Notes: generated by a model from the sequence alone, not told the origin. A stretch of 64,000 nucleotides of DNA from Cytobacillus depressus (GCF_008923245.1 NZ_WBOS01000004.1:124001-188000), one strand, 5' to 3'. Shown: positions 34,369 through 43,271, counted from the first letter of the stretch. Numbers and translations: made by a program.

Positions 34369-34450
34369 TACACCTCCCTTAAAATTAAGAAATCATTAGA
34401 TTTCTTTGTTGTATTATATGATTGATATTAAAAGAAATTGACATTTTTAA

Positions 34451-34479
34451 TTAAACAATTTAATATTTAAATTGTTTAA
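34451..34479. promoter_or_regulatory. Perfect 13+3+13 palindrome, candidate MarR operator
   Basis: TTAAACAATTTAA (34451-34463) and its exact inverse complement TTAAATTGTTTAA (34467-34479) flank TAT. It sits 41 bases before the marR GTG start and within 85 bases of the divergent SPW gene. Such a site typifies MarR autorepression. Confidence 0.75.
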
Positions 34480-34519
34480 TGATAATCTTATTAAAATATT
34501 AATACTAGGAGGAAAATGG

Positions 34520-34939
34520 GTGGATTTACTGGTAAATCGAATTCAAATTGCCCTTGAATTGCTTAAGCGCAATTTGGATTCCGATTTTCAAAATACGATT
34601 GAAACACCGATTACTAAGCCACAAATGTTTTTAATGTATGGCATTTATAAAAGAGGGAAATGTAAGCTTTCGGCTCTTGCGGAAATAATGGAAGTCAAAC
34701 CAAGTGCCATTACAGTCATGATTGATCGATTGGAGAGAGAGGGCTATGTAAAAAGGTCCCATGATATTGTTGATCGTAGGGCAGTATTTGTTGAATTGAC
34801 TCCCTTAGGGAAAGAAGTGTTGGAAAAGGTTCTACATGCGAGAAATAAAATATTAAAGTCTTATTTAGCCCGCCTTGAACAAGAGGAAATTCATTTGTTT
34901 ACTGAGCTGTTGGAAAAAATGGTGATACCAGAAAGATAA
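34520..34939 (+). CDS. MarR-family transcriptional regulator of an efflux pump (139 aa)
   Basis: Winged-helix repressor with ITKPQMFLMYGIYKRGKCKL leading into the recognition region LSALAEIMEVKPSAITVMIDRLEREGYV and wing DIVDRRAVFVELT. The start is set at GTG 34520, 7 bases after AGGAGG; a longer frame from 34472 would start inside the operator palindrome. It is followed after 26 bases by a DHA2-type drug efflux gene, the classic pairing of a repressor and its pump. The inducer is unknown but likely an amphipathic toxin or drug. Confidence 0.9.
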   Translation: MDLLVNRIQIALELLKRNLDSDFQNTIETPITKPQMFLMYGIYKRGKCKLSALAEIMEVKPSAITVMIDRLEREGYVKRSHDIVDRRAVFVELTPLGKEVLEKVLHARNKILKSYLARLEQEEIHLFTELLEKMVIPER

Positions 34940-34965
34940 AAATAAATGCTAAGGAAGTGTAGACC

Positions 34966-36591
34966 TTGGGAGAGCTGACACAAAAGAAAAAAGTGACCAT
35001 TATGATGGCGATTATGATGGCGATGTTTTTCTCAGCAATTAATCAAACCATCGTCAGTACAGCTATGCCTCGTATTATTGCGATTCTTGGTGGAATGGAT
35101 CATTACACGTGGGTTATTACTATCTATATGTTAACGTCCACGATTGCAACAGTTCTTGTCGGAAAATTATCAGATATTTATGGTCGGAAACCGTTTATTC
35201 TTGCTGGGATTGTTTTTTTCATGATTGGTGCATTTTTAAGCGGATTTTCTAAAGATATTTATCAAATGATCACTTATCGTGGTATTCAGGGACTAGGAGC
35301 AGGTGTTATTATGGCTTCCGCCTTTACAGCAGTTGGGGACCTATTCTCGCCCCGTGAACGTGGGAAATGGATGGGCATCATGATGGCTGTTTTCAGCTTC
35401 TCTAGCGTTATTGGACCACTGCTCGGCGGATGGTTGGTGGACCATATGGATTGGAAATGGCTGTTTTGGATTTTCCTTCCGTTAGGGATTGTCGCATTTG
35501 GGATGATCCTTATGTTTTTCCCGAAAGTTGAACGCAAGGAATCGGAGAAAATCGACTTTCTTGGGTCTCTCTTTCTTAGTTTAACGATTATTGCGATGCT
35601 TCTTGGCTTTTCATGGGCAGGTACGAAATATGATTGGGGATCCGTTGAAATCCTTGGTCTATTTTCAGCGGCGATTGTTTTCCTCGGAATCTTTATCCTG
35701 GTAGAGAGTAAAGCAAAGAGCCCTGTCCTCCCGTTATCATTGTTTCGCAACGATATTGTCACAATATCGAACAGCGTTGGGTTTATTATGAATGCGGGCA
35801 TGATGGGGGCTCTCATTTATCTTCCGTTTTTCGTACAGGGAGTAGAAGGGATTTCACCAACTTATTCCGGCTATGTCACGATGCCGATGTCGATTGCCAT
35901 GCTTGCAGTCAGTGCAATCACCGGAAATCTCATTACAAAAACTGGGAAATATAAACGCTTTGCGATTATCGGGATGCCGATTATGATTCTTGGGATGGTC
36001 ATCATGGCGTTTATGAATAGTGTATGGATGGCGGTAGTTGCGATGATCGTTTTTGGACTTGGGCTTGGTACAGGAATGCCAGTATTTTCGATCACGGTCC
36101 AAAACGCTGTTAGTCCTGCCCAACTCGGTGTAGCAACGGCCTCCTCTCAATTGTTTCGGAATATGGGTGGGACGATTGGAATTGCCGTGATGGGTACGAT
36201 CATGCAATCTAGCTTGGTAAAAAATATGAAAAATTTATCATCTGGTGGAGGATCTGACCTCACGAAGCTTGATCCGAAGACAGCGGAGCAATTGTCTGTG
36301 TTCAACAGTCCGGAAATGCTGCTCGATCATCCGAAGCTAGAACAAATGACACAAACACTTCCGCCTGACATTCAGACGGTTGTAACGCAAATGATTGATA
36401 CACTCCGTGATGCATTAAGCGCATCCTTGACAACTGTTTTTCTGGCTGGGGCGGCCTTGCTTGTTGTTGCTTTACTGCTAACCCTTTTTCTAAGGGAAAT
36501 TCCGCTTCGTACATCGAACGAAGTGCCACAAGAAGAAGCGAGTTCCGGCAATTTGAGCAAAGCGAGTCCTGGGGAACAACTTAAACACTAA
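34966..36591 (+). CDS. DHA2/EmrB-QacA-type 14-helix MFS multidrug efflux protein (541 aa)
   Basis: Proton-driven exporter of the drug:H+ antiporter-2 family. It shows 14 hydrophobic segments, the motif AINQTIVSTAMPRIIAILGG in helix 1, GKLSDIYGRKPFILAG (motif A) between helices 2 and 3, GIQGLGAGVIMASAF (motif D2-like) and IGPLLGGWLVDHMDWKW (motif C, antiporter). A long extracellular loop lies near residues 420-475. It starts with TTG behind AAGGAAGTG. It is cotranscribed with the MarR repressor. Its region is bracketed by the two dus-derived copies. Confidence 0.93.
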   Translation: MGELTQKKKVTIMMAIMMAMFFSAINQTIVSTAMPRIIAILGGMDHYTWVITIYMLTSTIATVLVGKLSDIYGRKPFILAGIVFFMIGAFLSGFSKDIYQMITYRGIQGLGAGVIMASAFTAVGDLFSPRERGKWMGIMMAVFSFSSVIGPLLGGWLVDHMDWKWLFWIFLPLGIVAFGMILMFFPKVERKESEKIDFLGSLFLSLTIIAMLLGFSWAGTKYDWGSVEILGLFSAAIVFLGIFILVESKAKSPVLPLSLFRNDIVTISNSVGFIMNAGMMGALIYLPFFVQGVEGISPTYSGYVTMPMSIAMLAVSAITGNLITKTGKYKRFAIIGMPIMILGMVIMAFMNSVWMAVVAMIVFGLGLGTGMPVFSITVQNAVSPAQLGVATASSQLFRNMGGTIGIAVMGTIMQSSLVKNMKNLSSGGGSDLTKLDPKTAEQLSVFNSPEMLLDHPKLEQMTQTLPPDIQTVVTQMIDTLRDALSASLTTVFLAGAALLVVALLLTLFLREIPLRTSNEVPQEEASSGNLSKASPGEQLKH

Positions 36592-36832
36592 ATGGTAAAA
36601 CTTGGGGCGATACGGACGATTTATTGTCCGATATCGTCCATGTTTAATTTGGAAGAAATTAGGGAGACTAATTTTTATTTGTTAATATTAAAGTGTATAA
36701 TGATCAAAATTCACTATAGTTTGATAAAAAGTACTTAAGCATGGTATAAGTGTAAAATAAGCAGGGACATCTTTGCTTTTTATTTTGGGGACAAGGGTTT
36801 GACCTGGTGTCCCATAGTGAGAGGGATTGAAT

Positions 36833-37798
36833 ATGATAGATAATTTTTGGCGTGATTTACCGCGTCCATTTTTTATACTAGCACCAATGGAAGAAGTGAC
36901 GGATGTTGTTTTTCGCCATGTAGTGAGTAAAGCAGCTAGACCTGATGTGTTTTTTACCGAGTTTACAAACACGGAGAGTTATTGTCACCCAGAAGGGATC
37001 CAAAGTGTGCGTGGGCGTTTGACTTTTACAGAAGATGAACAACCAATTGTGGCCCATATATGGGGGGATAAGCCCGAAAATTTTCGGCAAATGAGTATTG
37101 GTATGGCGGAACTAGGGTTTAAGGGTGTGGATATCAATATGGGCTGTCCTGTACCTAATGTGGCATCCAGAGGAAAGGGAAGTGGCCTTATCCTCCGTCC
37201 AGAAGTCGCTGCAGAAATCATACAAGCAGCCAAAGCAGGAGGATTGCCTGTAAGTGTGAAGACAAGGCTTGGCTACACGGATGTAAACGAGTGGCACGAT
37301 TGGCTAACACATATTTTGAAACAAGACATCACTAATCTTTCTATTCATTTGCGTACAAGAAAGGAAATGAGCGAAGTAGATGCTCATTGGGAGCTGATTC
37401 CTGAGATCAAGAAACTTCGTGACGCGATCGCACCAGATACACTTTTGACGATCAATGGGGATATTCCTGACCGTCAAACGGGCTTGAAGCTAGTTGAACA
37501 ATATGGTGTTGATGGGGTGATGATCGGGCGTGGTATATTTAAAAATCCATTTGCCTTTGAAAAAGAGCCGAAAGATCATGACAGTAAGGAATTGCTTGAT
37601 CTCCTAAGATTGCATCTTAATCTCTATGATCAATATTCCAAAGAATTAGAGACACGTCCATTCACAGCTCTGCATCGCTTTTTTAAGATCTATGTCAAAG
37701 GATTTCGAGGAGCAGGTGAATTAAGAAATCAATTGATGAGCACAAAGTCAACAGATGAAGTGCGTGCAATGCTCAATAACTTTGGAAAAGAATGTTGA
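36833..37798 (+). CDS. tRNA-dihydrouridine synthase (321 aa)
   Basis: FMN enzyme that reduces uridine to dihydrouridine in the tRNA D-loop. It has the TIM-barrel start [17 protein letters not shown], the catalytic Cys105 in [26 protein letters not shown] and HLRTR with FMN-phosphate contacts, and [13 protein letters not shown]. The C-terminal helical domain (about 250-321) includes [20 protein letters not shown]. The ATG at 36833 follows GAGAGGG by 7 bases; an in-frame TTG lies two codons earlier. A diverged tail of a second copy lies at 33412. It is not near dusB-type operons known from Bacillus, so it is probably an accessory paralogue. Confidence 0.92.
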   Translation: MIDNFWRDLPRPFFILAPMEEVTDVVFRHVVSKAARPDVFFTEFTNTESYCHPEGIQSVRGRLTFTEDEQPIVAHIWGDKPENFRQMSIGMAELGFKGVDINMGCPVPNVASRGKGSGLILRPEVAAEIIQAAKAGGLPVSVKTRLGYTDVNEWHDWLTHILKQDITNLSIHLRTRKEMSEVDAHWELIPEIKKLRDAIAPDTLLTINGDIPDRQTGLKLVEQYGVDGVMIGRGIFKNPFAFEKEPKDHDSKELLDLLRLHLNLYDQYSKELETRPFTALHRFFKIYVKGFRGAGELRNQLMSTKSTDEVRAMLNNFGKEC

Positions 37799-38115
37799 TG
37801 GACGGGGACAGTAAAATGATGTAACTCTCAAAAAGTAAGAGAAAAAATGAATCCCATCAACTAATGAGTACTTATTTTATTCAGTTTCAAGTTCCTTTAT
37901 AGCCGGCAACCTTTGTTATTGTTTGATTCGTGGCCTTTGCGTTCTTACCTTCAAAAAGGGTGGTTTATAAAAAAAGTATATTTTACTTACTTTTGATTAT
38001 AGTTTGATCAAGTCTGTTTTCTGAAAGAAAAAGGTCTTAAGAATGTAATTAACCCACCAACACCTTGTGTTGCCACATGTACTCTGCACATTGTGAGGCG
38101 GATGCGAGGATAGTT
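37799..38115 (+). repeat. Downstream flank of dus, similar to 33625-33862
   Basis: Continues the homology seen after the dus remnant, with an additional internal stretch at about 37920-38010. No open frame of note. The gap runs on to the broken gene at 38516 with a terminator and a palindromic repeat. Confidence 0.75.
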
Positions 38116-38130
38116 TTAAAAGAAGACAAG

Positions 38131-38156
38131 GAAGCCTAATTAGGCTTCTTTTCTTT
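38131..38156 (+). terminator. Terminator downstream of dus
   Basis: GAAGCCTA / TAGGCTTC (38131-38148, loop AT) followed by TTTTCTTTT. Confidence 0.8.
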
Positions 38157-38212
38157 TGGTTCTTCTAACTTGCTTATTGTTCAAATTTTAAAGGGTAGTT
38201 TAGTACTTGTAG

Positions 38213-38241
38213 AGGTGAACCGTATCATAAGTAAATGAGGT
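38213..38241. repeat. Palindromic repeat family GGTGAACCGTAYCATAAG, partial copy 1
   Basis: GGTGAACCGTATCATAAG then TAAATGAGGTT. It lacks the left CCTCATTTA arm seen in the full 48-bp copies at 41856 and 47021. An ATG within it opens a 66-codon hydrophobic frame that I do not accept as a gene. Confidence 0.7.
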
Positions 38242-38515
38242 TTTTTGAAATATTTGGATATTACATCAAAATGGTACTTGAATTTGTATCACGTTTTGTT
38301 TCAAAATTTGTACTAAAAAAGCAAATAGCTCAGCCTTATACTGTACTATTTGTCTGTTCAAGTTTCTTTTTTTTACTAACGCTTTACTTTATGTACATCT
38401 TTTCACAACATTATAAAACCCCATGCTTCTGTTGAGTGATAAAAGAGAAGAAACGAATACCAGGTTCTATAATGGATAGAATAAGTGGGAAAAAACGAGA
38501 TAATGAGGTGTTGCT

Positions 38516-39207
38516 ATGGAACATAAAGTTCTGCCAAGGAATGAATGGATTGAAGCGAGAAAGAACTTCTAAAGAAAGAAAAGGAATTTACGAAGTTACG
38601 GGATGAACTCACACAACAGAGACGAGATTTGCCGTGGGAAGCTATCAGTAAGTCTTACACATTTGACGGTCCCAATGGCAAGATGTCACTAGCAGACTTA
38701 TTTGATGGAAGAAGTCAGCTGATTGTGTATCATTTCATGTTCAATCCTAGTTGGGATCAAGGCTGCAAACATTGTTCTTTTTGAGCGGATCACTACAGTG
38801 GGATGATTCCGCACTTAAATCACCGTGATGTCTCTTTTGTTTGTATTTCTCTTGCACCCTTAGAAAAGTTGGAAGCATTCAAAAAACGAATGGGTTGGAC
38901 ATTTCCTTGGTATTCATCAGGGTATATGGATTTTAATTATGATTTTAAAGCATCTTTTACCGAAGAAGAAGTAGAGAAGGAACAAGCATTTTACAATTAT
39001 ACACTACAAAATCCGATGAGTACTGATAGGGAGGGCGCAAGCGTATTTTTCAAAGATGAAGTAGGAAATATATTTCATACATACTCGACTTACGCTCGTG
39101 GCATTGACATGATGAATATCACATACCAGTTTCTCGATTTGGTGCCGAAAGGTCGACAGGACGATCGTGGACTACGGCATCATGATCAATATGTTCCAAA
39201 AATATAA
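38516..39207 (+). pseudogene. Broken DUF899-family (thioredoxin-like) protein gene
   Basis: Translating with repairs gives MEHKVLPRNEWIEAR, then LRDELTQQRRDLPWEAISKS, YTFDGPNGKMSLADLFDGRS, YHFMFNPSWDQGCKHCSF and onward to the end at 39207. DUF899 proteins have this start, a CxxCSFWADHY-type motif and the YARGIDMMNITYQFLDL end. Two lesions are seen: a frameshift near 38565, where the frame with the normal start hits TAA, and a TGA at 38780-38782 exactly where the family has Trp in CSFWAD. The stretch from 38803 is open and could be misread as a 134-aa protein. Function of intact members is unknown. Confidence 0.85.
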
Positions 39208-39328
39208 AACCAGGCGGGGAGTACCTCGCTTTTTCGTGGTTTTATATAATTTTGTCAAACTGCCACTTAGTTGAATAAGAAAAAGGTTGAACAGCCTTAC
39301 CTGGTTGAATTTAAGCAGATAAACCTAT

Positions 39329-39580
39329 CTAAGCCTTTTCTAGAATTTCTTTTATTTTTTTTAGATCTTTATTGTTTGCTTTTTTCATCATCGAGGTCAT
39401 AAAAGGTGTTAAAACCTTTGAGAATCCAGTCGGATTTCCTATTGTTAATGGCTTTGGAGTTAGCCATTCTACTGATTTAATATTAACATACCATTTAGGA
39501 GCATTATCTGGATTAGTTGCATATTCCGCGACACTTTCACAAGGGGAATTTATAATTATTTCAGTGAAAACATCTACCAT
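39329..39580 (-). pseudogene. SRPBCC-fold protein with a large internal deletion (83 aa left)
   Basis: The start MVDVFTEIIINSPCESVAEY and VNIKSVEWLTPKPLTIG match polyketide-cyclase/SRPBCC proteins of Bacillus, which are normally about 145-150 aa. The end NPTGFSKVLTPFMTSMMKKA NNKDLKKIKEILE matches their last helix. The middle, about 60-65 residues holding most of the beta sheet and cavity, is missing, yet the frame is kept. The product could not fold as a full helix-grip domain, so I class it as a pseudogene, although it remains an open frame. Confidence 0.75.
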
Positions 39581-39675
39581 ATTTTTTAACTACCTTTATG
39601 TTTAATGTATTTGATATAAGTAACAATTCCCTATAGTATCCATTTTCTTCTTTTACTATTCTGCCCAGTTCGTAT

Positions 39676-39717
39676 ATAAGGTTAGCCAGAATGCTAAATA
39701 TTTCTGGTTGACCTTAT
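39676..39717. terminator. Long stem-loop in the 39581-39925 gap
   Basis: ATAAGGTTAGCCAGAA (39676-39691) pairs with TTCTGGTTGACCTTAT (39702-39717) apart from two mismatches, then TTTATATGG. The gap has no gene; this may be a terminator left from a lost gene. Confidence 0.6.
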
Positions 39718-39925
39718 TTTATATGGTCTTATTATAACAGTAGCCAGGGTAGAACGTCTCAGAGACAGCCCTAGTATTTCACTAAACTGCCACTTTACTA
39801 CCATAACTTAACCTTTATTAACACGAATATTTCTTCAATTATATTAATGGTGTTTTCTTTATAAGATTTATTCAAATTATCATAAAAATGATATACTAAT
39901 TACAAGAAACTTGGAGGTGCTAGAG

Positions 39926-40189
39926 GTGAGATAGGAACAAGTACGTGAACAATATCCAGAGCAATGGGTCGTTGTTGAGGCTATTTCCGCCTACTCAAAA
40001 AATTCAATACGTTATTTTGATGAATTATCAGTCATTTCTTACTTCCCCGATTCAACTCAGGTATGGAAAGAATATAAAAAATTGCATTTAGCTGAGCCCA
40101 CACGTGAATACTACATTTTTCATACTGACCACAAAACAATTGAAGTTAAAGAACAAAAATTTATTGGAGTTAGGAGACGACTTCAATGA
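39926..40189 (+). pseudogene. Small conserved protein gene with a stop at codon 3
   Basis: Behind CTTGGAGGTGCTAGAG a GTG start is followed by one codon and TAG (39932-39934). The frame then stays open for 84 codons: EQVREQYPEQWVVVEAISAY, then SVISYFPDSTQVWKEYKKLH and TREYYIFHTDHKTIEVKEQK. It resembles small Firmicute proteins that I recall as partners of retropepsin-like proteases, from memory only. The open part lacks any good start, so the stop probably inactivates it. Sequencing error or a rare alternative start cannot be ruled out. Confidence 0.6.
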
Positions 40190-40304
40190 AGATTGAAATG
40201 TGTGAAGGGTTACCTCTAGTCTCCGTTTTTTATTTTTATGTTAAATAGCACCCTATCGATTTGAGTAAGACGAAAAAACAAAATTAAAAAATTACAAGAC
40301 TATT

Positions 40305-41036
40305 TTAATGCCTTTTAAATCTTTTTATTTTTCTTAAAGTCTTTTTATCACCCAGCAGACGAAATATGGCAAGACTAGGTGCATAGTTGGCTTCGAAAAT
40401 CCAAATTTCCCCACTTTTATCAATCCCGATATCTAATCCAAAAATTCGATGTCCTGGGTAAATGCTCGATAACCTCGCGGCTGTAAGTTGGGTTATTGCT
40501 TCAATTCTTTTTATTAATTCATTTGGATTAATATTTTCTATATTTGAATTATCCAATGCGTCTTGAACAATCATTACTTTTTGAGCAATATTTGTAATAA
40601 AATACCCCTCACATGCTACTTTTGCTGCCTTCCCGGTTACCACCCATGATGCAACTTTTTTCTTTCTTTGAACCATTATTCTTAGATCAAAAGGAAAATC
40701 ATTAATTTTTGCTAGATCAATAGCTTGTTGTACTATGTTTTTTCGACTAATTAAATTACTATTTACAGCTTTATAAGTTTCCATTCTTCCATGAATAATA
40801 GTTTTGAGCATATTCGAACGGAACTCATACAGGCCTGTATCGATCGTTTTTATTTTCAGTAACCCGTTTCCGAAACGCCCCATATTAGGTTTAACAATAA
40901 CCTGCTGATGTCGATCCATAAGCCTCCAAAAGTTATCTTCAGTCAACAGCATTGTTTCTGGTAAAAACTCTTTTAATTGATCATCCAGAATTAGAGTCTT
41001 ATGATTTGTCCACTTTCCGTAAGAGACATTCACCAA
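40305..41036 (-). CDS. YheC/YheD-type ATP-grasp protein (243 aa)
   Basis: Shows an ATP-grasp fold: QQVIVKPNMGRFGNGLLKIK (phosphate-binding loop region), RKNIVQQAIDLAKINDFPFD with LRIMVQRKKK, and the metal-binding end FGLDIGIDKSGEIWIFEANY AP. The wording YHEC/YHED fits the spore-coat-associated family in Bacillus, where full-length members are about 360-450 aa; this shorter form has only the catalytic part. The start is TTG at 41036 behind GAGAGTGAG. The substrate to be ligated is unknown. It stands alone and may act on a spore or cell surface component, together with the small protein gene downstream on the other strand. Confidence 0.82.
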   Translation of the reverse strand: MVNVSYGKWTNHKTLILDDQLKEFLPETMLLTEDNFWRLMDRHQQVIVKPNMGRFGNGLLKIKTIDTGLYEFRSNMLKTIIHGRMETYKAVNSNLISRKNIVQQAIDLAKINDFPFDLRIMVQRKKKVASWVVTGKAAKVACEGYFITNIAQKVMIVQDALDNSNIENINPNELIKRIEAITQLTAARLSSIYPGHRIFGLDIGIDKSGEIWIFEANYAPSLAIFRLLGDKKTLRKIKRFKRH

Positions 41037-41403
41037 AGCTCACTCTCGTTTCCGTTGTTTTTTTATATGATATTCATTGTTCTTTCTCCCTCTTGTATTT
41101 GTGACTAAAAATAAATAATAAAAGGTGGTGTAAGAAAATGGAGAAATTCCTTTTTGCCCCGTGATGGCATTAGGTTAATACTTTCAAAGTTTGATAAGGG
41201 TAATGTTATTTCCTCGTCATAACAGTTTTTCTACGTGGCTATGATAATGCAATTTTAAATCAGATTGGTGATTAAGCCGTTTCAGCTTGTACATCTCTGA
41301 ATATCTTAATACGGAAGTGCGATTCAAATGAAAAAGTAAGAAACAAAAAAAGAGATAGTTTATTGGGTATTGTATTTCAAAAATTTAAGGAGGTGAAAAA
41401 TTA
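41037..41403. other. Gene-free divergent region
   Basis: 367 bases between the ATP-grasp gene and the Ig-like protein gene. It has AT-rich stretches that must hold both promoters but no clear -35/-10 pair, repeat or hairpin that I can support. Confidence 0.4.
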
Positions 41404-41703
41404 ATGGGTGTAAAAAATTTCCAAATCTCTCTGTCTGCTACTCAAGTAGACTGTCAACCATTTACGCTTCATGGTGTATTTACGGAGAACGGCGTTGGAG
41501 TTCCAGGAGTTACAATCATGCTCACTATAACAGCTCCGGCAACGGTTTCTCCAGCTTTAGTTACAACAGGTGCAGGTGGTACGTTTAGCGCTACAGTATC
41601 TGGTACTCCACCTGGACAACCTGTCACCATTACTGCTACCTCAGTTGCTGTGGATGGAATTCCCTCCGTATCCACGAGTCATACTTTTACTTGCTCACTA
41701 TAA
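41404..41703 (+). CDS. Small Ig-like beta-sandwich protein (99 aa), possible surface or spore protein
   Basis: Begins MGVKNFQISLSATQVDCQPF and ends TSHTFTCSL. Between the only two cysteines (Cys17 and Cys97) lies a Thr/Val/Pro-rich sequence with the pattern GVGVPGVTIMLTI ... GGTFSATVSGTPPGQPVTI, typical of carboxypeptidase-regulatory-like or big Ig-like folds; a disulfide would close the sandwich. There is no signal peptide. A near-ideal AAGGAGGTGA site precedes the ATG and a perfect terminator follows, both implying high expression. Exosporium and coat proteins of Bacillus can be small, exported-without-signal proteins, so a spore location is a fair guess only. Confidence 0.8.
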   Translation: MGVKNFQISLSATQVDCQPFTLHGVFTENGVGVPGVTIMLTITAPATVSPALVTTGAGGTFSATVSGTPPGQPVTITATSVAVDGIPSVSTSHTFTCSL

Positions 41704-41740
41704 CTACTAAAAGAGATGTAAACAGCCTCTTTTGCGCTGG

Positions 41741-41775
41741 CCGCTGAGAAAGTTCTTTCTCAGCGGTTATTTTTT
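41741..41775 (+). terminator. Strong terminator of the Ig-like protein gene
   Basis: CCGCTGAGAAAG (41741-41752) pairs perfectly with CTTTCTCAGCGG (41755-41766), then TTATTTTTT. Confidence 0.92.
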
Positions 41776-41855
41776 ACTATTTAGTCCACTAGTGTTGCAT
41801 AAATGGTGCCATGATTTTTAGTTTAATCAACTTCCTTGTTTAGAAAATGAGAAGA

Positions 41856-41903
41856 ACCTCATTTAGATCTACTACGGGGAACCGTATCATAAGTAAATGA
41901 GGT
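41856..41903. repeat. 48-bp palindromic repeat, full copy 2
   Basis: Starts ACCTCATTTA, ends TAAATGAGGT (inverse complements), with the core CTACGGGGAACCGTATCAT between. Shares its core with copies at 38213, 44016 and 47021. It lies between convergent genes and might also act in termination. Confidence 0.8.
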
Positions 41904-42015
41904 ATTTTTGATTGAAAAGAATGTTTATATAAAGAGTGATAACAATAACCTTTAAGAAATTGGCAGCAACCTAAAGCAGGATGCTGCTATATATTTTATA
42001 TCGCTTTTAAAGAAT

Positions 42016-43194
42016 TCAGCTTGTTCTTTCAAACAGTTCTCCCATTGGATCATCTAATTTTCGATAAACTAATGCAAGCAGCATTGAAGGAATGGTACAA
42101 ATAATCATCCCGATAAAGGCGTATCTTGGCTCAATTTCATACAAGTAACCGCCGAAAATCGTGAATATCGCTGTGCTCCAGCTAAGTGCCAGTGCAGAAT
42201 ACATGCCTTGTGCATTCGGAATCTGTACATGTGGAATATTTTTGATTAAGTATTTCATAAAAGCATAATGCCCCATCGCAAATGAGAAGGCATGCAATGT
42301 TTGCGAGATACAGAAAACAATAATATTTGGAAAGGAAAATACTAGTATCCAACGCACGGTTGAACCCAATGCCGCAAGTGTTAGTAAGGAACCAACTGAA
42401 AATTGATGAAAGCGCCGATCTGCGATTAAAAAGAAAGTGATTTCTGCGATCACAGCAATATTAAGAATCACACCAATTAAATATTTGGGTGCATGGATTT
42501 CTTGTAAAAAAATATAGCCATAGCTGTAATAAGAAGCGTGTGCCGCTTGCAGTAAAATTACAATAACAAGCACCACACCAAAGTGTTTAATGCTAAATAA
42601 TTGTAGCATACCGACTTCTTTTGTTATATTCGCTGATGGTTTTTTATTTAAAACATCAGGAGTGGGCATAAAATTAAGACACACGAATACAAACGTGCCG
42701 AGTAGCAAAGCCCATAAAATCACTTCATCTCCAAGTGCCCCTGTAAAGACAGTTAAAACCATGCCGGAAATAACAAAGCCAATGGATCCCCACGAGCGGC
42801 TTTTCCCGTAATGTCTCAATTGCTTACTTTGCGAAAGGACGCCAGCAGCGCTATCTAACGCAGGCATCAATGCTGGATAAAATAAATGCAAAAGTAATGT
42901 TGCCACCAGTAAGCCAGCAAAAGATTCCGCAGGGATATAACATAAAAGGGAAATCAGCGTGCCGATTGCCATCCCTTTTAGTAAGGTTCTACTACTAAAT
43001 TTCCTTGATAAATAAGGAAATACTAATAATGTAGAAATGCCTCGTACAACCAGCCCTAAACTCATAATCAAACTAGCTTGTGGAACTGAAATTTCTTTTG
43101 TATAGATCATCCACCCTGTCCAAAAGGGTAGAAAAACACCCCATGTTATAAAAAAACTAAAAAACTGTCTGCTCATCCAGCGTTGTGAATTCAT
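42016..43194 (-). CDS. MFS carrier of the phenylpropionate/LacY-like (HcaT-type) group (392 aa)
   Basis: Twelve-helix membrane carrier resembling the MFS_1-like family that includes HcaT and nucleoside/sugar proton symporters. Features: SFFITWGVFLPFWTGWMIYT at the first helix, LRHYGKSRSWGSIGFVISG at the cytoplasmic turn of helices 4-5 (the YGKxRxWGSIGF motif is characteristic), and HAFSFAMGHYAFMKYL. The ATG at 43194 follows GGGGGGAAT. It is divergent from a Crp-type regulator with a palindrome in the 77-base gap, so they are probably one regulatory pair. Substrate unknown; small aromatic acids, sugars or nucleosides are typical. Confidence 0.88.
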   Translation of the reverse strand: MNSQRWMSRQFFSFFITWGVFLPFWTGWMIYTKEISVPQASLIMSLGLVVRGISTLLVFPYLSRKFSSRTLLKGMAIGTLISLLCYIPAESFAGLLVATLLLHLFYPALMPALDSAAGVLSQSKQLRHYGKSRSWGSIGFVISGMVLTVFTGALGDEVILWALLLGTFVFVCLNFMPTPDVLNKKPSANITKEVGMLQLFSIKHFGVVLVIVILLQAAHASYYSYGYIFLQEIHAPKYLIGVILNIAVIAEITFFLIADRRFHQFSVGSLLTLAALGSTVRWILVFSFPNIIVFCISQTLHAFSFAMGHYAFMKYLIKNIPHVQIPNAQGMYSALALSWSTAIFTIFGGYLYEIEPRYAFIGMIICTIPSMLLALVYRKLDDPMGELFERTS

Positions 43195-43240
43195 TTAATT
43201 CCCCCCATGTTTGCATAGTATCATGGGGATACGTACAATA

Positions 43241-43258
43241 ATATGAGAAATCTCATAT
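43241..43258. promoter_or_regulatory. Perfect palindrome between carrier and Crp-type regulator genes
   Basis: ATATGAGA-AA-TCTCATAT, eight-base perfect arms with a 2-base centre, 13 bases before the regulator gene. It is a candidate operator for the Crp/Fnr-type protein or for control of both genes. Confidence 0.6.
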
Positions 43259-43271
43259 CAGGAGTAATATT

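Noticed and set aside
34472..34519. Longer MarR protein starting at ATG 34472
   Set aside because: The start would sit inside the operator palindrome and lacks a ribosome binding site, while GTG 34520 has AGGAGG at good distance.
38235..38435. 66-codon hydrophobic frame after the first palindromic repeat
   Set aside because: Its ATG lies inside the repeat, there is no proper ribosome binding site, and the neighbourhood is decayed.
38780..38782. TGA in the DUF899 gene as selenocysteine
   Set aside because: The family has Trp at this place, a separate frameshift is present upstream, and no selenium machinery or SECIS-like stem was seen.
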